A DNA stretch of 20,993 nucleotides from IMG/VR virus record IMGVR_UViG_3300037246_000313, positions 1-20,993 of that record; one strand, written 5' to 3'. A program made the translations under genes and the position numbers. The DNA comes from a virus. Below, piece by piece: positions 7,352 through 15,504 of this stretch (within the stretch, counting starts at the first letter, position 1; each line of letters begins with the position of its first letter). The notes below the pieces were generated by a model. The model was not told the origin of the DNA. It saw nothing but the letters and a program-made list of their open reading frames with translations, and ran no database searches.

Positions 7352-7794
7352 TGGCTATAGGCAAAATAAAGGGATATGATAAGTTTATTAAGGATTTAAA
7401 GTCTTTAGGCAAAGAGGGTGTTAAACGTATTTCTGAAACAACCAAAGCCAACGCTCAAGAGATTGCCACCAATGCAAAAATAGCCGCTAAAGTAGGTAAG
7501 ACTGGCAAGTTACAGCAAAGCATTAAGCCTCTTGAAATAGATAACCTTAACTGGAAAGTGTCGGCTAATGCAACAGGTAACGCACCATACGCGGCTTATG
7601 TGGAGTTTGGAACGGGTGGCATGGTTAAAGTGCCTGATGAACTAAAAGAAATAGCTATTCAGTTTAAAGGTAAAGGCGTTAAAGAAATAAACCTACCCGC
7701 AAGACCTTTTTTATATCCTGCGTTCGTTAAAGGTAGGATTCAGTATATTAAGGATTTACAAGACGATTTAGACGATTTAACAAAAAGCATATGA
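7351..7794 (+). CDS. HK97 gp10-like neck/tail completion protein
   Basis: A 147-residue protein with the hallmarks of the HK97-gp10 family: an N-terminal helical part containing 'KANAQEIATNAKIAAKVGKT', the motif 'YAAYVEFGTG' (about 83-92) and 'LPARPFLYPAF' (about 111-121). These proteins sit at the head-tail interface and are needed for joining or tail completion. The start ATG overlaps the stop of the fibre-like gene by one base and its end overlaps the next gene (ATGA), so it belongs to the neck operon. Confidence 0.87.
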   Translation: MAIGKIKGYDKFIKDLKSLGKEGVKRISETTKANAQEIATNAKIAAKVGKTGKLQQSIKPLEIDNLNWKVSANATGNAPYAAYVEFGTGGMVKVPDELKEIAIQFKGKGVKEINLPARPFLYPAFVKGRIQYIKDLQDDLDDLTKSI

Positions 7795-8219
7795 TATTAA
7801 CACTTCCAGATAAATGGATTAGAAAAGCTATAAGCGACAAAATAAATAACATAACTGTTAACGGAAATGTTATACCTTGTTTTGATAGCAAAGTAAGCAC
7901 GAACATTATACCTTCTTACTATGTATTAATGTCTACACAAACAAATCAAGTAAACGAACTTACTAAATGCGGTGATGTTTGGGAGTCTAGCATATTACTA
8001 GATGTTTTTACACGTTACCCAATAACAGGGAATACAGGTAGTCGAGTGCTTGCAGATGATATTACGGACGCTGTACGGGCTTTAGTGAATAACTTAGTAT
8101 TAGAAGGAGGGTTTCAAGTGCAAAATCAGGTATTGGATTTTCCTAATGATATTTCAAGCGAGACACAGAATGAAAACGTATTTAGAAAGTTTATACGTAT
8201 TGAATTAACTATCAATTAA
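7791..8219 (+). CDS. Tail terminator / tail completion protein (DUF3168-like)
   Basis: This 142-residue protein lies directly between the gp10-like gene and the tail tube gene, the usual place for the protein that caps the tail tube end (gpU/SPP1 gp17-like). The sequence has the family's order: N-terminal helix 'WIRKAISDKINNITVNG', a central 'YYVLMSTQTNQ' strand, 'ESSILLDVFTRYP' and the helix 'SRVLADDITDAVRALVNN', then C-terminal strands. Similarity is judged by eye, so the placement carries much of the weight. Its last codons overlap the conserved block of promoter P4. Confidence 0.72.
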   Translation: MILTLPDKWIRKAISDKINNITVNGNVIPCFDSKVSTNIIPSYYVLMSTQTNQVNELTKCGDVWESSILLDVFTRYPITGNTGSRVLADDITDAVRALVNNLVLEGGFQVQNQVLDFPNDISSETQNENVFRKFIRIELTIN

Positions 8220-8233
8220 ATTTATTATCTTTA
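8206..8233 (+). promoter_or_regulatory. Late promoter candidate P4 (before tail tube gene)
   Basis: Bases 8206-8232 repeat 2792-2818 exactly over 27 positions. The -7 box is TATCTTTA at 8226-8233 (last base differs from consensus), 24 bases before the tail tube ATG. The first 14 bases of the repeat are also the last codons and stop of the upstream gene, so a promoter has been kept inside coding sequence. Confidence 0.66.
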
Positions 8234-8257
8234 CATAAACAATAAAATATTACTATA

Positions 8258-8701
8258 ATGGCAGGAGAACAATTCATTAAAGGCGAAGAGGGTATACTAT
8301 CAGTTTGGGATGGTGCAGCTTATAGACCGATAGCATGTCTAACTTCAAACTCTTTGGCAACAGCTTTAAGTGTTTTAGAAACAAATACTAAGTGTGATCC
8401 AGGCAATACAATTAGACAAGGCGACCAATTCAGCTATGATATTTCATGTGATGGTAATTATATTGATACGACCTCAGTAGGTGGTGAAATCACGAAAGCG
8501 TCTCATGATTGGTTATTAGTAAAGCAAATGGCTAACGAAGATACTGAATGGAAACTAGACACGGGTTTAGCAGATACAATCTATTACGGAACAGCGATTT
8601 TAACAGATTTAAACTTAGATCAAGCGGTTAGTGAATTCAGCGTGTTTAGTGCTACATTAAGTGGTTCTGGTGCAATTGTATTAACCGATCCAAACGCGTA
8701 A
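8258..8701 (+). CDS. Major tail tube protein (TP901-1-like)
   Basis: A 147-residue protein resembling TP901-1-type major tail proteins, which stack as hexameric rings to make the siphovirus tube. Visible markers are 'MAGEQFIKGEEGILSVWDG', the strand 'YRPIACLTSNSLAT', the 'F-S-Y-D-I-S-C-D-G' stretch near 64-72, and the C-terminal 'FSVFSATLSGSGAIV' (about 125-139), all usual in Bacteroidota phage relatives. It has its own promoter-like box 24 bases upstream, matching the need for many copies. The tail assembly chaperone starts four bases after its stop. Confidence 0.87.
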   Translation: MAGEQFIKGEEGILSVWDGAAYRPIACLTSNSLATALSVLETNTKCDPGNTIRQGDQFSYDISCDGNYIDTTSVGGEITKASHDWLLVKQMANEDTEWKLDTGLADTIYYGTAILTDLNLDQAVSEFSVFSATLSGSGAIVLTDPNA

Positions 8702-8704
8702 TAA

Positions 8705-9058
8705 ATGAAAGCAACCATAAACGGTAAAGAAATTAGTTTTGGTTTTGGGTTGTACTTTTTAGGTAAGGCTCAAGGCGTTTTAGGAATGGAATTAGGCGAG
8801 TTATTAACCAGTTTAAAGACTCGTGCCGATATTGTTGACTTAATGTATGTTTCTGCTAAAACAGAAGCGTATTTAGACGATAAAATCTTTATCTATTCTA
8901 AGCGCGACTGGGTAGACCTATTCATAAATGATACTGCTGAGGTTAAAATAATTACTGATTGGGAGGCTGAATTTGTAAAGTCCGTACAAGGTTTATTTAA
9001 CCTTAAACAAGAAGATACTGAAAGTGAAACTAATCTAACAGTCGAAAAAAAAAAGTAG
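8705..9058 (+). CDS. Tail assembly chaperone, upstream frame (gpG-like)
   Basis: A 117-residue protein, MKATINGKEISFGFGLYFLG onwards, placed between the tail tube and tape measure genes, where siphoviruses encode the G/GT tail assembly chaperones that bind the tape measure protein during tail growth. It ends E-K-K-K-stop in a run of ten A bases, immediately before TAG. The second chaperone frame begins there in the -1 register. The short form would be made by most ribosomes and the fusion by a minority. The C-terminal 15 residues are acidic and low-complexity, as expected of a linker before the T domain. Confidence 0.85.
   Translation: MKATINGKEISFGFGLYFLGKAQGVLGMELGELLTSLKTRADIVDLMYVSAKTEAYLDDKIFIYSKRDWVDLFINDTAEVKIITDWEAEFVKSVQGLFNLKQEDTESETNLTVEKKK
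9049..9055 (+). promoter_or_regulatory. -1 programmed ribosomal frameshift site A AAA AAG
   Basis: In the register of the upstream chaperone the codons are GAA AAA AAA AAG TAG (9044-9058), so 9049-9055 is the heptamer A AAA AAG, a highly slippery bacterial -1 site. The TAG stop follows at once. The -1 frame is open from 9034 to 9390 with no ATG near its beginning. Slippage here joins ...EKKK to VDWANDIIS and gives a 228-residue fusion. Confidence 0.85.
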
Positions 9059-9390
9059 ATTGGGCTAATGATATTATATCGGTGGCTATTGGTGAATTAA
9101 AATGCTCATCTTTAGATTATGTTTACAGAATGACATGGGCGGAGTTTGAACTTCGCCTTTTCAGTTTCAATAGGTCAGAGAAAAGGGAAGAGTATAAACT
9201 AAGACGTCAAGCATGGATAACTTATATAAGCCCCTACCAGAACCCTAAAAAACTAAGAGGCATGACAGAATCTAAGTTTTGGAATATATCAGGAGACAAG
9301 CCGAAACAAGTTACAGAAGCACACAAGAAAAGGTTTTTAGAAAAGTATCAAGAATATTTATTAAAAAAGGCAGAACATGGCAGAGCTTAA
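9055..9390 (+). CDS. Tail assembly chaperone, frameshift-expressed part (gpGT-like)
   Basis: The -1 frame after the slippery site encodes 111 residues, beginning VDWANDIISVAIGELKCSSL and containing 'YRMTWAEFELRLFSFNRSEK' split over about residues 20-39 of this part. The only internal candidate start, a GTG at 9082, lacks a ribosome site and lies 24 bases after the upstream stop, while the frame is open back through the slippery run; translation as a fusion is therefore more likely. The T-like domain should bind the tape measure protein, whose ATG at 9377 overlaps the end by 14 bases. The protein is basic and helical with several Trp/Tyr. A sequencing error in the ten-A run is an alternative explanation but would need to be coincident with a canonical site. 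Confidence 0.8.
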   Translation, partial: VDWANDIISVAIGELKCSSLDYVYRMTWAEFELRLFSFNRSEKREEYKLRRQAWITYISPYQNPKKLRGMTESKFWNISGDKPKQVTEAHKKRFLEKYQEYLLKKAEHGRA

Positions 9391-11416
9391 AGTCGAGATA
9401 GGGGCAGATGTAAAAGGATTAGTTGACGCTTTAGCCAAAACGGAAAACAGCGTAAAAAAGACTAATGCCACCTTACAGAAATTAATATCTCGTAATGTTT
9501 CGGTTGAGAAATCTATTGACGGTTTATCAAAGTCTTATGAATCGGGCGCAATATCTGAGGCGACTTATACTAAGAACTTAAAACGATTAGAGGGAGTCCA
9601 AAAGAGTTTTGATACACAAATAGGAAAGTCAGAAAAGCAATTAAATACTTTAAATAAAAGATATAAGCAATTAGGCGGTTCATCTTCTAAGGCAGCGGCT
9701 AAAGGCGTTAACAGGGTAGGCAAAGCGGGGGTAAATGCCGCGCCTGCAATGCAAGAATTCTCTAGGGTTATTCAAGATGCTCCTTTCGGTATTCAAGGTG
9801 TCGCGAATAATATACAACAATTAACATCTCAATTTGGTTATCTACAAGCGAAAACAGGAAGCGCAAAGTCCGCGTTAAAAGCTATGTTAGGCACGTTATC
9901 GGGTCCCGCGGGGATATTATTTGCCGTGAGTGCGGTTACTTCATTAATGGTGTCTTATGGTGATGAGATGCTTGCAATGATAGGTACTACTGATAAATTA
10001 GCTAAAGCAACTAAGGAATTCTTAGGCGAAGCAAGAGCGGAACAGATAGAACTTAAAACTCTTATCGGATTAGCGCAAAACGAAGCTAATAGTAAAGCTA
10101 TAAGGGAAGAGGCTATAAAAAAGCTTAATGAAAAATACAAGGATTACTTAGGAAATTTAACACTTGAGACTGTTAATAGTAGCAAGGCGAAACTTGCAGT
10201 GGATGAGCTTTCTAAATCCATAATACGACAGGCTCAAATAAGGGGTATATCTAAATTAATAGAAGAAAAGGCTTTAGAATTAGCAGAGGAAGAAATTGAT
10301 GCTAAAAAAGACGCTGTAAAAGAAGGTAACAGATTAGCGACCACTAATAGAAACGTAAACAAATCTTATGATGAGCAAAGACTTGCTTTTGCTTCTTTAG
10401 GTAAGAATTATAAGAAAATACAAAAAGGCTTAAGTAAAACAGTTAAAGAAAAGGTTATATCTAGCTCTATAAAAGAAGAGACAAAGGATATAGTTTCGGA
10501 AATAGACGAATTAACTAGTTTTTTAGAAAGTAAGCTAAGTGAGCAATTTGCTTTTGATTCTTTATTTAAAACAGATGATAAAGAAAGTAAGTCAAATGAT
10601 AAATCTCTTAAAAGTGCTGCCTCTTTAGCTGAAAGAAAAAGAAAACTATTTGCTCGACTATCTAACGACCAAATAAAAGAAGATGACAGGGTTAGAAATG
10701 AGTTTATAGCAAGATGGGAGGGTGTTCAAATAGAGGTCGATCCTTTTGCTGGTTTATTTCAAGAGGGTAAACAAGTCTTTAAAGACCTTAATGATGCTTT
10801 TGATAAAGCGGAACAAAACGCTAAAATATTCTCAGATGCCACAGGAAGCGCGATAGGTGCTTTATCTAACCAAATAGCGGAAGATTTGAAAACAGGTAGC
10901 GCGGTTGTAGACGCTTTTACGGGTTCTATTCTTAGTTCTTTAGGTAATTTATTAGCGGGAATGATTGCAAATTACGCCTCTCAATTAGCTGCTAAATCAG
11001 CAGCTACAGCTACAAGTATAGGGCTAGACACAGCTAAAGCTACAGGAGCAGCCATCGCAGGAGGTGCTGAATCAGGAGCCGCTACAGGTGCGGGTGCTAT
11101 ATTCTCTATACCTACAATGATTGCCGCTTTAGTGGGTGTTGTAGGTTCTGCATTCGGGTCAATAGGCTCTTTTGCAAAAGGTGGTTTTTCTGGTGATGAC
11201 AATCTAGCGATGTTAAATAAAAACGAGTTAATACTACGCCCAATGGAGCAAGCGGCTTTATACAACGCTATTAGAGGCGGTAATTTAGGCAGTTTAGCAC
11301 CAAGCACAGGAGCAGGACTAACAAATCAATCAATACGAGTTTATGGCTCTTTACGAGGTAGTGATATTAATTTATCAAATGCAAGAGCAGGGAAAAATAA
11401 TAATAGATTCTTTTAA
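9377..11416 (+). CDS. Tape measure protein
   Basis: A 679-residue protein that would set tail length and enter the cell envelope with DNA. Residues 1-100 are a charged coiled-coil region. A hydrophobic stretch around 165-205 ('GPAGILFAVSAVTSLMV') and a second Ala/Gly-rich hydrophobic zone around 490-600 flank a long Lys/Glu-rich helical part (215-470). Near 597-618 comes 'FAKGGFSGDDNLAMLNKNE', close to the 'GG...MLxxGE' motif seen near the C-terminus of many tape measures. By the usual 0.15 nm per residue rule the tail would be about 100 nm. It follows the frameshifted chaperone pair, the standard partner arrangement. No lytic domain is visible. Confidence 0.9.
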   Translation: MAELKVEIGADVKGLVDALAKTENSVKKTNATLQKLISRNVSVEKSIDGLSKSYESGAISEATYTKNLKRLEGVQKSFDTQIGKSEKQLNTLNKRYKQLGGSSSKAAAKGVNRVGKAGVNAAPAMQEFSRVIQDAPFGIQGVANNIQQLTSQFGYLQAKTGSAKSALKAMLGTLSGPAGILFAVSAVTSLMVSYGDEMLAMIGTTDKLAKATKEFLGEARAEQIELKTLIGLAQNEANSKAIREEAIKKLNEKYKDYLGNLTLETVNSSKAKLAVDELSKSIIRQAQIRGISKLIEEKALELAEEEIDAKKDAVKEGNRLATTNRNVNKSYDEQRLAFASLGKNYKKIQKGLSKTVKEKVISSSIKEETKDIVSEIDELTSFLESKLSEQFAFDSLFKTDDKESKSNDKSLKSAASLAERKRKLFARLSNDQIKEDDRVRNEFIARWEGVQIEVDPFAGLFQEGKQVFKDLNDAFDKAEQNAKIFSDATGSAIGALSNQIAEDLKTGSAVVDAFTGSILSSLGNLLAGMIANYASQLAAKSAATATSIGLDTAKATGAAIAGGAESGAATGAGAIFSIPTMIAALVGVVGSAFGSIGSFAKGGFSGDDNLAMLNKNELILRPMEQAALYNAIRGGNLGSLAPSTGAGLTNQSIRVYGSLRGSDINLSNARAGKNNNRFF

Positions 11417-14178
11417 TGGCATATACAGAAAAATACTTTATTACTTATTGCGATAAGTTCGGGCATAATTACAGGGTTTCTATACTCCAAAACGAGTATG
11501 TAGGTGACACAACCGAATTAGAAGCAGATGTTAACCCTATGATTGTTGATTACGAGAGTTCAGAAGACTTTAAGTTCAGCCCAATACGCCCAAGCGTAGG
11601 AAGCGTCAATATGGTTTTCGGTACTGATAACGGTGTGGACTTTGAAGAGTTTTGGTCGGCTGATGAGAGGGAATTTAAAGTTGAACAGTATTACGATGGT
11701 TCTATTAAATGGGTTGGGTTTGTTATCCCTAACGGGTTTAGCTATCAGTTAAAAGGAGGTCTTTACCATGCTAATATACAAGCGGCTGATGGTCTTAGCA
11801 CTTTAGAAGCATTTCAATTTAGAGATGATAACGGGTTTCCTTATGGGAATCAGGATTTAGTATATAATAATGAATTTGAATTTCCTTTTATATTAATATT
11901 TACCGAGATATTAAGAAAGTTAGATTTAGGTTTAGATTTATGGGCATGCGTTGATAGTTACGAAAAAACTATGACTAAAACAGGTGACACAAGAGACGCT
12001 GATCCTTTAGCGAACGCTTATGTAAACGTTAGAACCTATATAAATAAAACAGAAACAAGAGAGAAACCTTACTGGTCTAGAGCAGGGGAAGAGTGGAACT
12101 GCTATGAGGTTATCGAAAATTGTTTATATATTTTCGGTGCTAAATTATATCAAGAAAACGGCACATGGCGAATAAAAACTATTAATACAGATGCGAATTA
12201 CGGAACAGGTGTAACTCAATTGTATTGGCGTAAATATAATACTTTAGCGGTTTACTTACCTAATTACGAAATTGTAAACGATACGAGGGACATACCTTGT
12301 GATAGTAGTGACGCTTATATCTTGAGTGACGATTCCGTAATGAGAATGGATGAGGTTTATAAGGCGTTTAGAATGAATTATGAATATACGTTTTTACGAG
12401 AGGGAGACGATCCTTTGAGTTTATTAAAAAACGGTAACTTTTACGACTTTAATAACACAAGCGCGTTGGCTGCTCCTGCTTTTTGGGAGCGTTATACTAA
12501 TTATTCCGATAGCTTAGGCATGATGAGAATGCGGGAAGATGTCGCCCCGTTTGACGAAATAGGATTTGATAAATGCCTCGAGCTTTGGACTCAAAAAACA
12601 GGTATTAGCACTGCGGGAACTTTTTATGGGAATACGCCTGATAAATCACTTTTATTCTCAGAACAACCCTCTATAATTAGAGGTGATTTATTTACGCTTA
12701 ATATATGGCATAAATATAGAGGTAAGGCTGACATGGCTAATTTCAACAATGGCGGGGCTGTATATTTTAAACCATTATTAAAGCTCATATTAAAAGGAGA
12801 AAACGGCGGATGGTGGTGTCTTATGAATAAGACCGATAGCTATAATGAGGCTATATGGCTTAAATACGAACCGAATGATTTTAATAATGATTTTAATCAT
12901 GCTTTTTACGATGCTAAAACCCTTGTAATAAACCCCAGCGCGTCCGTGGATTGGGATTCTGACACAAATACAGCTAATACTGAATTAAGAAAATTTAGAT
13001 GGTACAATAATATTTTAGATATTCCAGAAGCACCCGCATCGGGAACTTTATTTATACACCATCAAGGGGTTGGAGTTAATCAAAACGTGGGATGGGTTGA
13101 GTATGACAACCTAATATACCATTACTATAATACTAATTTCCTAACTGAAACCATATACGGTATAAATACGGGTATGATTGATACAAGCGGCAACTTCATA
13201 GAAGACCCAAGAGTAGCGGGTTTTGAATTAGGTTATATTTCTGATGAAGATAAATTGTCTCCTTTAAACGATTATATTTATGAGAACTCGAACACAAAAT
13301 ACACTCTTGAGCCTGATCCTATAACGGTATTTAACGGCGATGTGCAAGACGTTAATCATATCTCTAATATAATAGTTCCAACTAATGTTAGCGGAGGTAA
13401 AAACTTCTGGAATACATTAAACGAAGATTACGCAAATAGCTCTATTGGGTTGGTTACTGTAAAAGATGTAATGAGACAGTATGCGAAACCTAAAAGGATA
13501 TTTGAAGCGTCTATCTTTATAGAAAACCCATCACTAGGTGCTGTTTATACTTTTGATGCAATACCAAATGTTAGGTTTATACTTCAAAGGGGCTCTATAA
13601 ATAGCGCGAAGCAATATATTGAAGATGCTACATTCTTTGAGATTAGTAACGATGTTTTACCTGATGGTGGTCGCGAGGGGTTTGTCGGCACATTGCCGCT
13701 TTTCCAATATACAGGAAATTCATGGTGTGAAACTGTTAACGGTGAAAACACAGGTTATTTATTAGAAGAATTAATTAATATAAATGTAGCTTCTGAAACT
13801 TACGGAGAACTCAAACAAGAAAGGAGTTTAAATACTGTTGATGCGTGTCCTTTATTACAGCCGATACAATACCTTTGGAGTTCTGATGATGTAAGCTTAA
13901 ATACGGCTGCTTTAGATGTTAGAAACATAAACCAAATAGATAATAAAAATGTTACGGTTACATTTACCAATGAAGATAATAATTATCTTTACTTTATACA
14001 TTTAAAGTCTTTAGGAGTTGTTGAGGTTGTAAACACAAATACAAGCCCTAGCAATGTTGTTAGTGATTGGATATACTTATCAGATATAACATTAAATGGT
14101 TATCTTTATCGTGTATTTAGAACAGATTATACAATGAGTGATTTTAGTGGTTTTTTACATAATTTTAAATTTTCATAG
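11416..14178 (+). CDS. Large tail tip / baseplate hub protein
   Basis: This 920-residue protein follows the tape measure, where distal tail and tail-associated hub proteins are encoded. It begins MAYTEKYFITYCDKFGHNYR and has beta-rich N-terminal text including 'PIRPSVGSVNMVFGTD' (about 56-71) and 'GSIKWVGFVIPNGFSYQL' (about 96-113), a pattern I associate with Bacteroidota phage tail proteins that combine Dit- and hub-like parts. The middle (330-600) is aromatic- and Asn-rich, like a carbohydrate-binding beta domain. No peptidase motif is recognised. The start overlaps the previous stop by one base. The exact role, hub or side tail protein, cannot be separated by sequence reading. Confidence 0.68.
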   Translation: MAYTEKYFITYCDKFGHNYRVSILQNEYVGDTTELEADVNPMIVDYESSEDFKFSPIRPSVGSVNMVFGTDNGVDFEEFWSADEREFKVEQYYDGSIKWVGFVIPNGFSYQLKGGLYHANIQAADGLSTLEAFQFRDDNGFPYGNQDLVYNNEFEFPFILIFTEILRKLDLGLDLWACVDSYEKTMTKTGDTRDADPLANAYVNVRTYINKTETREKPYWSRAGEEWNCYEVIENCLYIFGAKLYQENGTWRIKTINTDANYGTGVTQLYWRKYNTLAVYLPNYEIVNDTRDIPCDSSDAYILSDDSVMRMDEVYKAFRMNYEYTFLREGDDPLSLLKNGNFYDFNNTSALAAPAFWERYTNYSDSLGMMRMREDVAPFDEIGFDKCLELWTQKTGISTAGTFYGNTPDKSLLFSEQPSIIRGDLFTLNIWHKYRGKADMANFNNGGAVYFKPLLKLILKGENGGWWCLMNKTDSYNEAIWLKYEPNDFNNDFNHAFYDAKTLVINPSASVDWDSDTNTANTELRKFRWYNNILDIPEAPASGTLFIHHQGVGVNQNVGWVEYDNLIYHYYNTNFLTETIYGINTGMIDTSGNFIEDPRVAGFELGYISDEDKLSPLNDYIYENSNTKYTLEPDPITVFNGDVQDVNHISNIIVPTNVSGGKNFWNTLNEDYANSSIGLVTVKDVMRQYAKPKRIFEASIFIENPSLGAVYTFDAIPNVRFILQRGSINSAKQYIEDATFFEISNDVLPDGGREGFVGTLPLFQYTGNSWCETVNGENTGYLLEELININVASETYGELKQERSLNTVDACPLLQPIQYLWSSDDVSLNTAALDVRNINQIDNKNVTVTFTNEDNNYLYFIHLKSLGVVEVVNTNTSPSNVVSDWIYLSDITLNGYLYRVFRTDYTMSDFSGFLHNFKFS

Positions 14179-15501
14179 ATGGCAGAGTTATTAGGTTATC
14201 AATTCGATAGAACGTTTGCTTCACCAATAGAGACTAATAGACAAGTCACTACGATAAACGACAGGGACAATATACAAACGTCTAAACGATGGCTCGGCAT
14301 GTTGGTTCATGTTGTTGCAGAGAATCAAACCTACGAGTTAAACGGGGGGCTTACAAACGCTTCATGGATTGAATCGGGTAGCGGTACTATAATTGGTGAT
14401 TCTGACGATATAACAGAAGGTACTATTAACCTTTTCATGACTAATGCGGAAAAAACCAAATTAGGTTATATTACGGTTGTTAATAGTATTGATTTAGATG
14501 TATTAAAAACTGATGTTGATGCGTTAGGTAGTGGGTTGATAATTAAAGATGATTGGGATGCTTCAGTAGGCACGTTTCCTGGCGGCGGGTCTGCTTTAAT
14601 AGGTTGGTTTTATATTGTAAACGTTGCGGGAACGGTTGATGGTGTATCGTTTGCTATTGGTGATAGTATTATTGCTAAGATAGATAACGCAAGTACTACT
14701 GTTTTCGCTGCTAATTGGATTCAAACACAAAGCACATCAGAAGTTACAAGCGTTGTAGGTTTAACGGGTGTTATATCTAAAGCAAGTCTTTTATCGGCTT
14801 TAAACGTTGAGGACGGTGCTAAGGATGATATGACAGGCGCGGAAATAGCAGCCGCGATAACATCGGAATTAGGTGTTGACGATTGGAAAACGAAACTAAC
14901 TAAAGCACAAGTTTTAGAGTTTGTTAATCAAGCAATAAACGCAGGGACTCAAACAAATATCGAGGTTTCTTATGAGTCTTTAACCGAGTCAATAGATTTT
15001 ACAGTTAAACCTTATATATCTACTTCTTACAATGACTTACCAGCGTTATTAGCAGATCAAGGTAATCAAGTTGATTATGTACTTTACGAGATAGCGGATG
15101 CAAGCGGTTTCGAGAGTATTACAGGCGGCGTTGCATGGGTAAGATATAAAGGAACTACTATAGGAGATGAAACTGATTATCTTATAACGAGTAGTCAAAA
15201 AAGAACAGGAGTGCGTAATGTTGCAAGCGTATCTACAACACAAACATTTAACCATGCTTTATACAGTGATTTTAAATTCACAATGACAGCCGACACTATA
15301 TTTTCGTCAATTAATTTACCAACAGGAAATAGAACGCTTGAATTTACAATGAAGTTAACAGGTGAATTTGTGCCAACATTTGACTATTTAGATATAACTT
15401 TATTAGGCGACACATACGACGGTACTATATGGAATTTCTACGCGGTACAAATACACAACGGGGACACAGAAGAGGTAACAGCATTTATAACTAATATGTA
15501 A
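14179..15501 (+). CDS. Tail fibre / tail tip protein
   Basis: A 440-residue protein adjoining the hub gene without a gap. The N-terminal 70 residues ('MAELLGYQFDRTFASPIETN', with 'RWLGMLVHVVAENQTYEL') form a small beta domain of a kind found at the start of fibre proteins in Bacteroidota phages. Residues 85-260 are mixed, with a helix-rich segment 'AEIAAAITSELGVDDWKTKL' and a repeated idea of 'GDS.I.K' strands. The last 110 residues are beta-strand-rich ('RTLEFTMKLTGEFVPTFDYL') and may be a tip domain. No chaperone or enzymatic motif is visible. Gene order and composition suggest a structural fibre or its adaptor. Confidence 0.65.
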   Translation: MAELLGYQFDRTFASPIETNRQVTTINDRDNIQTSKRWLGMLVHVVAENQTYELNGGLTNASWIESGSGTIIGDSDDITEGTINLFMTNAEKTKLGYITVVNSIDLDVLKTDVDALGSGLIIKDDWDASVGTFPGGGSALIGWFYIVNVAGTVDGVSFAIGDSIIAKIDNASTTVFAANWIQTQSTSEVTSVVGLTGVISKASLLSALNVEDGAKDDMTGAEIAAAITSELGVDDWKTKLTKAQVLEFVNQAINAGTQTNIEVSYESLTESIDFTVKPYISTSYNDLPALLADQGNQVDYVLYEIADASGFESITGGVAWVRYKGTTIGDETDYLITSSQKRTGVRNVASVSTTQTFNHALYSDFKFTMTADTIFSSINLPTGNRTLEFTMKLTGEFVPTFDYLDITLLGDTYDGTIWNFYAVQIHNGDTEEVTAFITNM

Positions 15502-15504
15502 GCT

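Noticed and set aside
9082-9390. Second chaperone frame as an independent gene from GTG at 9082
   Set aside because: The frame is open back through the slippery A AAA AAG site and has no ribosome site at the GTG, so frameshift fusion explains it better.
13984-14108. TATCTTTA boxes at 13984 and 14101 as promoters
   Set aside because: They lie within the large tail gene, lack the ATTTATTATC extension and are not 20-30 bases before a start codon; chance matches in AT-rich coding DNA.
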